49,553 bases of DNA from a virus. Shown here one piece after another: positions 33,269 to 40,763 of the stretch; positions within the stretch are counted from its first letter, which is position 1, and each line of letters opens with the position of its first letter. The stretch is from IMG/VR virus record IMGVR_UViG_3300042314_000359, positions 1-49,553 of that record; one strand, given 5' to 3'. Made by a program: the position numbers and the translations under genes. The notes below the pieces were generated by a model. The model was not told the DNA's origin. It did no database searches and saw only the letters and a list, made by a program, of their open reading frames with translations.

Positions 33269-36200
33269 ATGCCAAGAAATGTAACCGTTACCCTTAGCAG
33301 TGGTGAGACGCTCCAGTTTGCCGACGTGCCTGATGACGTCACGCCAGATCAGATACAAGCGCGTGCCGAAAGCGAAAGCGGTGGCGCTTCAGTCGTGTCT
33401 ATCGACGGTGGCCGAGGTGCAACCCCACCTGCCGGTGCCGCGCCTGCCGAGGGCGCGCCCACAACTGCCGAAGCTGTGCCGATGGATGGTGTCGCTCCGC
33501 AAGCGCCGCAAGAGGACATCGCAGGTTACGAGGCCGGTCTGCGCGATCTGTACCAACAATACACCGAGAAGAAGCGGCCATTTGCCGCCGCCGACATCGA
33601 GAGTTTGGCAAGCAAGTATAACTTGCAGGGGCGCATATCCAACATACCCCAAATCCAAGAGTTCTTCGAACAGTATGGCACGCTGAACCCGTCGCTGGTT
33701 TCTGTTGCGCCAGACGCTCCACCGCCTGAAGCAGTAAAGCAGGACGAGATCATAGGCACCGTGCCACAGGGTGGTGAGAACACGCAGCGCGTGCGGGCAT
33801 TCGGTAAGGGCGTCCTGTTCGACTTCGCGGACGAGCTTGAGGCAGGGGCACGTATGGTTGCGTCGGGACAGATGTCCTCGGACGAATACTATCGCCTCAA
33901 AGAGCAAATCAACAACGACTACAACGCGTGGGCAAAAGCCAACCCCGGAGAGGCGCTTGCGCTAGAGGCGGCTGGTGGTATCGCTGGGTCGTTCGTCCCC
34001 GGCGTCGGCATCGTGGGTAAGGGCTACCAAGCCGCGACAGGCATCGGCAAGTTGGCTGGTGTCGGCACGCGTGCCGCGCTTGTCGGTGCCAGCACTGGCG
34101 CATTGTCTGGCGTTGGACAGGCGAAGACGCTTGGCGACATACCACAATCCCTCATCGAGAACGCGGCATTAGGCGCGGCGTTCAGCGCCCCTGTTGCCAA
34201 GGTGGTGGAATACGGCGGTCGCGGCGTTAACACCGCCGCACAGCGCCTGCGCGAGAAATACGGGCCGGGCATTGAAGTCTTAGATGACGTGACCGGTGAG
34301 TTTACCCGCGTGCCTCAAATACCGCTGACAGCGGCAGATCGCAAGGCGGCAGAGATTTTGACTGACGCGGCTGGCGATACCAGCGTACAACGCTCCATTG
34401 GCTTGACCGCACTGGCAAACCGGCAGGGCGTCCCGCTGCAACTAGGCACGTCCACCCCGCGCATGACTGCGCTCGCCGAAAAGGTGGCAGGGAAGCCGAG
34501 TTCAGGGCAAGAGGATTTAATATCGAATTTGGTAGAGACCCGCGCCGGAACGGCAGCGCGCGCCGGAACGGCAGAGCGCGTTAGAGACCAAGCCGAAGCG
34601 GCGTTGCCCGGCGCGAAGAATGATTACTTTGCCGAGGAGGAGGCGATATCAGACCGCCTTCGCGCGATTGGCGACACTGAGTACCAACGTGCATTTGCCG
34701 TGGGTGAAGTCAACGACCCTGAAATCATGGCCATCATCAACAATCCGTCGCCTATTATCCGCAGCATATGGCAATCTGTGCAGAACACCGCGCAGATAGC
34801 GGAAAAAGAGCTGCGTATGGCTATGGAACCTGTGCTCGACGCAGGTGGAAACCTTGTCGGTCTGGCACCGACAGCAAACGCCATACCCGACGTGGAGGTG
34901 CTGGACTTGTTCAAGCGCGCCCTCGATGACCGCATCGATAAAGGCTTCAGGGGCACTGGCTCTGAAGGAAAGTTTGAGGCGGATGCGCTTAAAAAACTTC
35001 GCAACAATATGGTGAAGCGCTTAGACTTCCTCGTCCCTGAATACGCCGCAGCGCGTAAAAAGTACGCAGGCGACCTCGAAGTGCGCGATGCAATGCGGTA
35101 CGGTCTGGACATATTCTCGCGTAAGATACGCCCAGCGGAACTTCGGATGAAGCTCAAGGACATGTCCGACGCAGAAAAGGAAGCCGTCAAGACTGGCGGG
35201 TTAGAGGCCATGTTCCGTAACATCGAAGGCGCTAGTGGCGGCGACCTAGCCAAGAAACTGGCTGGCACGCCTGAGAAACTGCAAAAGCTGAAAAGCATCA
35301 TGGGGCCGCAAGAGGCTAAGTTCTTCGAACGCGTCATGCAGAAAGAAAGCCAACTGTACCAGCGCACGGGCAAGATTACCGGCGGATCGCGGACTGCTGT
35401 CCTCGCCGAAGGCATGGACGCCCTCGACGCCGCCCTCCAGAAAGGAAACATAGAGGAGGCCGTCAACTTCTTGATGGCAGGCCCGCAGGGTAGGCTCGCC
35501 GCCTTCGGTCGGTTTGTCGGCAGGATGAACCCGCGCAAGGAGTTCGGCGACCAAGTCTACACGAAACTGAGCCGCGCCCTTTCGGCACAGAAGCCAGAAG
35601 AACTGCGCGAAGTCTTCGACATGCTGCGCCGCTCCAAAAGCTACACCGACTATATGACCTCGGTCAAGAATGTCGCCACCGGTAGGGCCGCCGCAGTCAC
35701 TGGCGCTACCGCGCCGTCAATGTTCGAAGATCGTAGCTTTGCGCCACCACCACCAACTGAAGTAGAGCCAGACCCTGAAGCGTTGCTTATGGACGCGTTG
35801 TCTTCAGGCGGCCTCGGTACCGCCATAGGTGACGGGGCTGCTGCGGATGAGGCGGCGATGCAAGAAAATCTGGCCGCTGAAGAAACCATACCAGAAATCG
35901 GCACTGTCATGATGAATAACCGCGAGGTGCAAGAGGGTGCTGACGGTCGCATGTATTACGTTGACGACAATACACTCGCTGAAGGCATCTCTATGGGCAT
36001 GTACCGTGGCGGCAGCGTGCAGGCGTTCAACAAGGGCGGCAATAAGGGCAAGACGGTGCCAGTCAGCTACGCGGGAAACGTCGGACGGTCTATCCTTGAG
36101 GGGTTGACGTTCAACAACGCGGGCGAGCTTGAAGCTGCTTACAGGGCTTACCTTCGTGGTCAAGGCAACTACCGCGATTTGAAGACTGGCATCGAGAATG

Positions 36201-36637
36201 ATTACAGCGGGTTCAAGGCCAAAAACCCCGGCACGGCGCTGGCCGCTAATTTAGGTGGGGCCATCGTTCCGGGTGTTGTGGGCGCATTCGTGCCGGGCGG
36301 CCAAGGGGTGGCCCTGTCCACTTTGGGCCGCGTAGGTCGCGCGATGGCGGAGCCAGTAACTGTGGCAACACGTAGGCTTCTGCCTAACGCGGGCGTGCGC
36401 CTGCAACGCGCTCTGCCGTATCTGGACGAGGGGTTGACCGGTATCGTACAGTCCATCGGATCGGCCAACACTATGGCCGACGCTCCACGCCAAATTGCGG
36501 AAGATGCCCCGTATAACATAGCGGGTAGTCTCGGCGTCCGTGGTGTCAACGTCGGCATCAAGAAAGGCGTAAATAAGTTCCGCGCACGGAAGAAAGCAAC
36601 CGGCGGTCTCGCCGTTAAGAAAGGTGCAAGTAAATGA
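33269..36637 (+). CDS. Large internal/ejection protein D with duplicated module, 1122 aa
   Basis: ATG 33269 follows the previous stop by one base. The opening (VTLSSGETLQFADVPDDVTP) is common at the start of long phage internal proteins. Residues about 178-300 and about 939-1060 are similar: both contain a DELEA or GELEA helix, NDY, then ANPGEAL or KNPGTAL, and a hydrophobic Gly-rich tract with FVPG. A long helical region occupies the centre. Short GG motifs (YRGGSVQAFNKGG, ATGGLAVKKG) occur near the C-terminus. The hydrophobic Gly-rich tracts could insert in host membranes during ejection. No lytic transglycosylase motif is visible. Confidence 0.65.
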   Translation: MPRNVTVTLSSGETLQFADVPDDVTPDQIQARAESESGGASVVSIDGGRGATPPAGAAPAEGAPTTAEAVPMDGVAPQAPQEDIAGYEAGLRDLYQQYTEKKRPFAAADIESLASKYNLQGRISNIPQIQEFFEQYGTLNPSLVSVAPDAPPPEAVKQDEIIGTVPQGGENTQRVRAFGKGVLFDFADELEAGARMVASGQMSSDEYYRLKEQINNDYNAWAKANPGEALALEAAGGIAGSFVPGVGIVGKGYQAATGIGKLAGVGTRAALVGASTGALSGVGQAKTLGDIPQSLIENAALGAAFSAPVAKVVEYGGRGVNTAAQRLREKYGPGIEVLDDVTGEFTRVPQIPLTAADRKAAEILTDAAGDTSVQRSIGLTALANRQGVPLQLGTSTPRMTALAEKVAGKPSSGQEDLISNLVETRAGTAARAGTAERVRDQAEAALPGAKNDYFAEEEAISDRLRAIGDTEYQRAFAVGEVNDPEIMAIINNPSPIIRSIWQSVQNTAQIAEKELRMAMEPVLDAGGNLVGLAPTANAIPDVEVLDLFKRALDDRIDKGFRGTGSEGKFEADALKKLRNNMVKRLDFLVPEYAAARKKYAGDLEVRDAMRYGLDIFSRKIRPAELRMKLKDMSDAEKEAVKTGGLEAMFRNIEGASGGDLAKKLAGTPEKLQKLKSIMGPQEAKFFERVMQKESQLYQRTGKITGGSRTAVLAEGMDALDAALQKGNIEEAVNFLMAGPQGRLAAFGRFVGRMNPRKEFGDQVYTKLSRALSAQKPEELREVFDMLRRSKSYTDYMTSVKNVATGRAAAVTGATAPSMFEDRSFAPPPPTEVEPDPEALLMDALSSGGLGTAIGDGAAADEAAMQENLAAEETIPEIGTVMMNNREVQEGADGRMYYVDDNTLAEGISMGMYRGGSVQAFNKGGNKGKTVPVSYAGNVGRSILEGLTFNNAGELEAAYRAYLRGQGNYRDLKTGIENDYSGFKAKNPGTALAANLGGAIVPGVVGAFVPGGQGVALSTLGRVGRAMAEPVTVATRRLLPNAGVRLQRALPYLDEGLTGIVQSIGSANTMADAPRQIAEDAPYNIAGSLGVRGVNVGIKKGVNKFRARKKATGGLAVKKGASK

Positions 36638-38106
36638 GCTGGCAGAAAGACTTGGCAAAGCTGGCCGGAGAGTACGGCAAAGAAGTTGTAGACCGACTGG
36701 TTGGTATCCTCCCTGACGACAGCACCGTAGCGCAAGCGCGGAAGGCTCTCAACAACCTTGTGGGCGGCGACAGACCCAATGCCCCCAAAGCGAAGCCTAC
36801 TCAGACAGCAAAACCAAAAGCAAAAAAGCCTCTGGCTGTGAAAACAGAGAAGCCTGCTGCGCCTGCCATTATCCGCAACCGTTCCGGCACGTCTGGCGCA
36901 ACCGCACAAGATGTTCTGAGCGAAGCAAAAAGCCCAAGCAAGGGCGCGCCATCGTATGCTGATTGGCGTGTTAAAAACCCCGGCTACGGTGAGCTTTTTG
37001 ACGTCAGCAGACTTGCAGACGTTCCAGATGTCCCACAGTTCCAAATTCCGCGCACGGTTCCGTCTCGTGGCCCGACAGCGCGTATTGTTGAGGCCCTCGC
37101 CAACCCTGAAGTTGAGCGCGGCATCAACGAAACTGTCGAACGTGGCATAGCGGGCGGTGGTAAAGAGTGGTACAACACTGATCCTATTTTGCGGAGGTTG
37201 GAGGGCCTTTTGCCGAGTGGCGACGCCTCTGGGTCGTATGCGCGTCTGATGGACTTGATGGCGGCCACCAGTCCCCGTGCGCGTGTCCCTGACAACGTGC
37301 GCACCGGCTCGTACTACAATTACCTCCAGTCGCAAGGATTGCCTATTCCAGACCGGCCCGCAGAGGGTTACGGTTCGATTGCGCAAAAACTTCACCGCGA
37401 CAACGTGTTGGGCCTACAAGAACGCGGCGGTTTTGACATTTACAAAAATCCAAAGCCTGCGAGTTTCTCAAGCAATCTGCAAGGCAACCAACAGGTCGCG
37501 ACGATTGACACGCACAATTTCCGGCTGCCCGGCATTCTTTCGGGCGATCCGCGTTTCTTGGAGACATCAATCGCAGAACTGGCGAAAACACCTGAAAGCG
37601 CAATGGAGACCCTGCGTCGCCAGTACCCCGGCCTCCCAGAAGATGTCATTCAGTCTTCGGTTAAAATTAAACCCGGCAAGATTAACAAGAAGGGCGAGAT
37701 AGGCGAGGACGAAGTGTCCATGACGTACCGCCCGCAAAGCTGGGTAGCCGAGGGCTACATACCTATGGAAGACGCCCTGCAAGACCCAGCGCTCTGGGCT
37801 GCAAAGCCGCGTGATAATGAGTACGGCTACTACGAAAACTGGCAGCAAGACCAAGCCCAAAAGATGGGGATTTCACCAGCGCAGTACCAAGCATCGATGT
37901 GGCTCGGCGGAGGTGATACAACAGGCCTCGGCTCGGCAGCCGAACCTTTCCTCGGCACTTTTGAAGCGCGCGCCCGTTATACGGCAGACCGCCTCGGTAT
38001 GGACCCCGACGAAGTCTTGAACATGATGCTCAGGGGTGAGATACCGTTTTTGGCCGAGGGCGGTTCGGTTGAGGTGCGGGAACTGGCGGAGAAATACGAC
38101 GTGTGA
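36634..38106 (+). CDS. DNA-glycosylase-like (HhH-GPD-resembling) protein, DUF7178-like
   Basis: A 490-residue protein starting in an ATGA overlap, last of the internal-protein operon. Residues 1-100 are basic and Pro/Ala-rich. The central part (about 180-310) has LMDLMAATSPRARVPDN, then YKNPKPASFSSNLQGN and VATIDTHNFR. Lys274 and Asp292 lie 18 residues apart, exactly as catalytic Lys120 and Asp138 in E. coli endonuclease III, where the Asp also sits in a VDTHIFR context. The helix before it resembles the LLSAQATD helix of that family. The C-terminus has a GISPAQYQASMWLGG segment and a final FLAEGGSVEVRE. This suggests a base-excision-type fold in a virion-linked protein. Activity is unproven, and a degenerate non-catalytic fold is possible. 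Confidence 0.6.
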   Translation: MSWQKDLAKLAGEYGKEVVDRLVGILPDDSTVAQARKALNNLVGGDRPNAPKAKPTQTAKPKAKKPLAVKTEKPAAPAIIRNRSGTSGATAQDVLSEAKSPSKGAPSYADWRVKNPGYGELFDVSRLADVPDVPQFQIPRTVPSRGPTARIVEALANPEVERGINETVERGIAGGGKEWYNTDPILRRLEGLLPSGDASGSYARLMDLMAATSPRARVPDNVRTGSYYNYLQSQGLPIPDRPAEGYGSIAQKLHRDNVLGLQERGGFDIYKNPKPASFSSNLQGNQQVATIDTHNFRLPGILSGDPRFLETSIAELAKTPESAMETLRRQYPGLPEDVIQSSVKIKPGKINKKGEIGEDEVSMTYRPQSWVAEGYIPMEDALQDPALWAAKPRDNEYGYYENWQQDQAQKMGISPAQYQASMWLGGGDTTGLGSAAEPFLGTFEARARYTADRLGMDPDEVLNMMLRGEIPFLAEGGSVEVRELAEKYDV

Positions 38107-38109
38107 CCA

Positions 38110-38144
38110 TTTCGGGGATTGGCATCTGATGCGCGTCCCCGAAA
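38110..38144. terminator. Symmetric stem-loop between convergent operons
   Basis: TTTCGGGGA at 38110-38118 pairs perfectly with TCCCCGAAA at 38136-38144; the 17-base loop contains a smaller GCATC/GATGC palindrome. It lies between the + strand stop at 38106 and the - strand stop at 38167, so it could block transcription from both sides. U-tracts are short. Confidence 0.7.
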
Positions 38145-38166
38145 CTCCCAGTGTTAATGCGTTTCT

Positions 38167-38547
38167 TCATCGTCCGTCCCCCTTCGCTTCGGCCAGCAAC
38201 GCGGCATAGGCAATATTATCCTCGGCGCTGTCGGCGTGGTACTCGCTGCGCGTAAACAGCCGCACGAGCTTGACCTGCTGCATGAACATCCAGCCCTCGC
38301 TCTCGGTCAGGTCGCGCCCTGTGATGGCGTTGAAGGCCGTCACGATCTTGCCCATCGACCGCTCGCCCTCTGGCTCGTCATAGGTCGACGCTCGATCGTG
38401 CATGTGCGCCGCAGCGCGGCCCAGCAACTCGGCGGCCTTCGGCTCTGGCACCTTTGCCGCCTCCTCATGCGACTGGAAGCATTCCAGCGCCAGCGTCACC
38501 GTGTCGTGCTCGACAGCGCAGGTGCTGCATATAAAGCTCTTGCTCAT
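38167..38547 (-). CDS. DUF6378-like protein with N-terminal zinc motif, 126 aa
   Basis: Start ATG at 38547 shares ATGA with the helicase stop. The N-terminus (FICSTCAVEHDTVTLALECF) has three Cys and a following His, so one zinc site is likely. The C-terminal part (RASTYDEPEGERSMGKIV, then KLVRLFTRSEYHADSAEDNI) matches a helical phage family I believe to be DUF6378, distantly like MazG-type nucleotide pyrophosphohydrolases. Possible substrates are unknown. It is the last gene of the early operon before the convergent terminator. Confidence 0.65.
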   Translation of the reverse strand: MSKSFICSTCAVEHDTVTLALECFQSHEEAAKVPEPKAAELLGRAAAHMHDRASTYDEPEGERSMGKIVTAFNAITGRDLTESEGWMFMQQVKLVRLFTRSEYHADSAEDNIAYAALLAEAKGDGR

Positions 38548-39908
38548 TTCTTTTTCCTTTTTAACGCTTCCAATAGAACCTCCTGCACGCTCTTCTTCGA
38601 CGTGAGGCGATCCATGACGAGATCGTCGACCGTGTCGCGGGCGAGGATCGGGTAGATAAAGACTGGGCGATCGTAGCCCGCCTGCTTCTGCCGCATCGGC
38701 CCTATGCGCTCGATGATCTGCATATGCTCTTCGAGGTTCCAGTTGACCCCGAAGAACGCCAATATGTTGCCGCCGTCGGCGAGGTTCAACCCGTGCCCCG
38801 CCGACGCAGGGTGAGCGAATAGTAACCCAATTTCCCCCCGGTTCCACTGCCGGATCGTGTCAGGGTCAGTGTCCAAGACGCGGCCTTTAGGGTAACGCTT
38901 CTGTAGCCGGGCCAAGTCGTGCTTGAAATTGTAGGCCACCAGCACAGGCGCGCCATTGGCTTCCTCAATGATACTATCCAGCGCGTCCAGCTTGGCATCG
39001 TGAGCCGTCTCCCAGTTGCCGTTGTCGTCGATATACAGCGCACCGTTGGCAAGCTGCAAGCACTTCTGCGTCCGCACGGCAGCGTTAGCCGCCTCGACAC
39101 CCTCGTTGTTCAGGACGGAGAACATCTCCTTTTCCATCTCGTTATAGACCTTGCGCGCCATGGGCGGCAGGTCGACGTAGATCGGGTTGTTGATCGGCTC
39201 GTCGACTGGCAGACCGCGCACGGTCAGGCAGATGTCCTTGAGCCTCTCTTCCACTTCGGTCTGCGTGTGATCATAAGGCACGAGGCTGTAGCCGTCATAC
39301 CCCTTGCGAAACCACCGCTGCTCGAAGGCACTGAACGTGCGGCCCAGACGCTCGCCCTGATCGAGGAACCAGATCTGGCCCCACAGATCCTTGACGCCAT
39401 TTGGCGCAGGCGTGCCTGTCAGACCGATGAAGCGGCTGACGTGCGTGTGCGCCACTTGACCCAAGGCGCGGGCGCGAGATCCGCCCTGCCGTAGCCGGAA
39501 AGACTTCAGCCGGGTGAACTCATCCGCGATCACGGTCTTGAACGGCCACGCGTCGCCCAGCTCTTTGCGCAGCCAGACAAGGTTGTCATAGTTGGTCGTG
39601 TAGATGTCGGCCTCCTTGGCCAACGCACGCTCGCGCTGCTTCGGCGTCCCTGTGATGGCGCTGACGCGCAGGTGCGACAGGTGGGGCCACTTCTCGACCT
39701 CGTCAGGCCACGTCGTGCGCGCAACGCGCAGCGGGGCAAGCACAAGGGCCGGATAGACCTCCTCGACCACGGACAGGGCCTCCAGAGCCGTTAGGGTGGT
39801 TACGGTCTTCCCACCGCCCATCGGCATCCACAGGGCTGCCCTGCGCTCCTTGTATAGGTGCGCGAGGGCCTCTTCCTGATAGTCGTGTGGCTTGAACGCT
39901 TTGGTCAT
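38544..39908 (-). CDS. SNF2/DEAD-family helicase of the phage replication cassette
   Basis: ATG 39908, chosen because it shares ATGA with the upstream gene, gives 454 residues. Motifs follow SF2 order: Q-motif-like HDYQEEAL, Walker A MPMGGGKT (Lys34), LAPLRVARTTWPDEV, Walker B VIADEFTRLK (Asp129, Glu130), TGTPAPNG (164-171), and a C-terminal QIIERIGPMRQKQ corresponding to motif VI. It hydrolyses ATP to move along or remodel DNA. The set of this helicase, VRR-NUC, DNA polymerase, DUF2815 and DUF2800 proteins is a known phage replication module. Confidence 0.85.
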   Translation of the reverse strand: MTKAFKPHDYQEEALAHLYKERRAALWMPMGGGKTVTTLTALEALSVVEEVYPALVLAPLRVARTTWPDEVEKWPHLSHLRVSAITGTPKQRERALAKEADIYTTNYDNLVWLRKELGDAWPFKTVIADEFTRLKSFRLRQGGSRARALGQVAHTHVSRFIGLTGTPAPNGVKDLWGQIWFLDQGERLGRTFSAFEQRWFRKGYDGYSLVPYDHTQTEVEERLKDICLTVRGLPVDEPINNPIYVDLPPMARKVYNEMEKEMFSVLNNEGVEAANAAVRTQKCLQLANGALYIDDNGNWETAHDAKLDALDSIIEEANGAPVLVAYNFKHDLARLQKRYPKGRVLDTDPDTIRQWNRGEIGLLFAHPASAGHGLNLADGGNILAFFGVNWNLEEHMQIIERIGPMRQKQAGYDRPVFIYPILARDTVDDLVMDRLTSKKSVQEVLLEALKRKKK

Positions 39909-40105
39909 GCGCAACGAGGCGAAACGATTTGGAGCTTCAACTCTTCACCGTACCTATTTTCCATCGCCTTGACGTAGGCACGAAGCAGCCAGAGGGAGGC
40001 CGTGCGTGTTTCTATCAAACGCCACTTGGGGCCACCGCCACCTTCAATGGCGCGGGGATCGTCTGAGCCTTCAAGGTACTCATAAATATGTGCGGTGGTC
40101 TTCAT
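39905..40105 (-). CDS. Small basic protein, 66 aa
   Basis: Starts at ATG 40105 behind AGGAGCACATC and shares ATGA with the helicase gene. It has an acidic stretch (YLEGSDDPRAIEGGGG) and a helical, basic C-terminal part (RTASLWLLRAYVKAMENRY). Function is unknown; its coupling to the helicase suggests a DNA-metabolism accessory role. Confidence 0.6.
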   Translation of the reverse strand: MKTTAHIYEYLEGSDDPRAIEGGGGPKWRLIETRTASLWLLRAYVKAMENRYGEELKLQIVSPRCA

Positions 40106-40126
40106 GTGATGTGCTCCTGAAAAGGT

Positions 40127-40144
40127 GGGGAACCGAAGCTCCCC
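40127..40144 (-). terminator. UUCG-loop hairpin between early genes
   Basis: On the - strand GGGGAGC, loop TTCG, GTTCCCC forms a 7-bp stem with one G-T pair, then ACCTTTTC. It lies between the 88-aa gene and the 66-aa gene. It may cause partial termination or protect the 3' end of the upstream message. Confidence 0.55.
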
Positions 40145-40150
40145 GTTGGG

Positions 40151-40417
40151 TTACGCTGCGGCAAGCGCTTCAAGACGGGCGAGACGAGCAGCGCGACCTT
40201 CGGCTGGTGAGCGGCGTGTAACTACGCAACCACCTTGACGAGCAGCGCGGCGCTCGGCTTCTGCTTCCGTCGCACAAGCGGCCTTTTCACTATAAGGTGA
40301 TACCCAACCGTTAACTGGTCCGGCACAAAGCTCGCCGTCAGTAGCTACGAAATAATCTGGCGCGACTGGCACTGTGGCAAGGCGGGCGATTTCTGCTTTA
40401 GCTTCGATGTTGGTCAT
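40151..40417 (-). CDS. Small protein, 88 aa, first gene after an internal promoter
   Basis: ATG at 40417 follows a good GGAG site; an upstream in-frame extension has no support. The product has an N-terminal helical part (NIEAKAEIARLATV), a central aromatic segment (DYFVATDGELCAGPVNGWVSP) and a long Ala/Arg/Glu helix at the C-terminus. Function is unknown. It is served by a motif-bearing promoter at 40437-40485. Confidence 0.6.
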   Translation of the reverse strand: MTNIEAKAEIARLATVPVAPDYFVATDGELCAGPVNGWVSPYSEKAACATEAEAERRAARQGGCVVTRRSPAEGRAARLARLEALAAA

Positions 40418-40436
40418 GTAATTTACTCCGTGTCTT

Positions 40437-40485
40437 CGTTGCTGATGCACTCTAGTGGCACATGCAACGTCAGGTTGCAACCCCC
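40437..40485 (-). promoter_or_regulatory. Early promoter with shared GGGGGTTGCAA and ATCAGCAACG elements
   Basis: On the - strand GGGGGTTGCAA (40485-40475) is followed by a second TTGCA 13 bases after the first, a poor -10 (ACTAGA near 40456-40451) and ATCAGCAACG (40446-40437). The same arrangement occurs at 46452-46501. The region overlaps the end of the VRR-NUC gene. Confidence 0.55.
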
Positions 40486-40763
40486 TTCTGCACTTTTTTC
40501 ACTATTTCGTCGATTTCTTCTATCGTCCGAGCGATAAAGACCGGAAAACCGTCGTTTCTCATGCGCTCGATCTCGCGCTGCTGGTGCCCGCTGACGCGAT
40601 CGGCGTCCGCCTTGATCTCTATAAAGGCCGCCTTGGGCCACGTCCACCACACAAAGCAGTCTGGGCAGCCCCTACGGCCCTCCCAGCGCACCTTGCGGTA
40701 CTGACCCCCACTCTTCTGCACAACGTGCTTGAGGTGGTCCTGTAGGCGTCCTGCGGGCGTCAT
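40470..40763 (-). CDS. VRR-NUC domain nuclease, 97 aa
   Basis: The 97-residue protein is a minimal VRR-NUC (PD-(D/E)XK-type) nuclease. It has GCPDCFVWW with Asp35, then FIEIKADADR with Glu49 and Lys51, and QQREIERMRNDG with Gln61. These form the canonical catalytic set. In phages, stand-alone VRR-NUC proteins accompany family A polymerases and SF2 helicases and probably process branched or recombination intermediates. Start ATG 40763 shares ATGA with the polymerase stop. Confidence 0.85.
   Translation of the reverse strand: MTPAGRLQDHLKHVVQKSGGQYRKVRWEGRRGCPDCFVWWTWPKAAFIEIKADADRVSGHQQREIERMRNDGFPVFIARTIEEIDEIVKKVQKGVAT

Noticed and set aside
34624-35538. 304-codon antisense frame in the large internal protein gene
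   Set aside because: Composition is Ser/Arg/Leu-rich shadow of a helical coding region; there is no ribosome-binding site or neighbouring genes in that direction.
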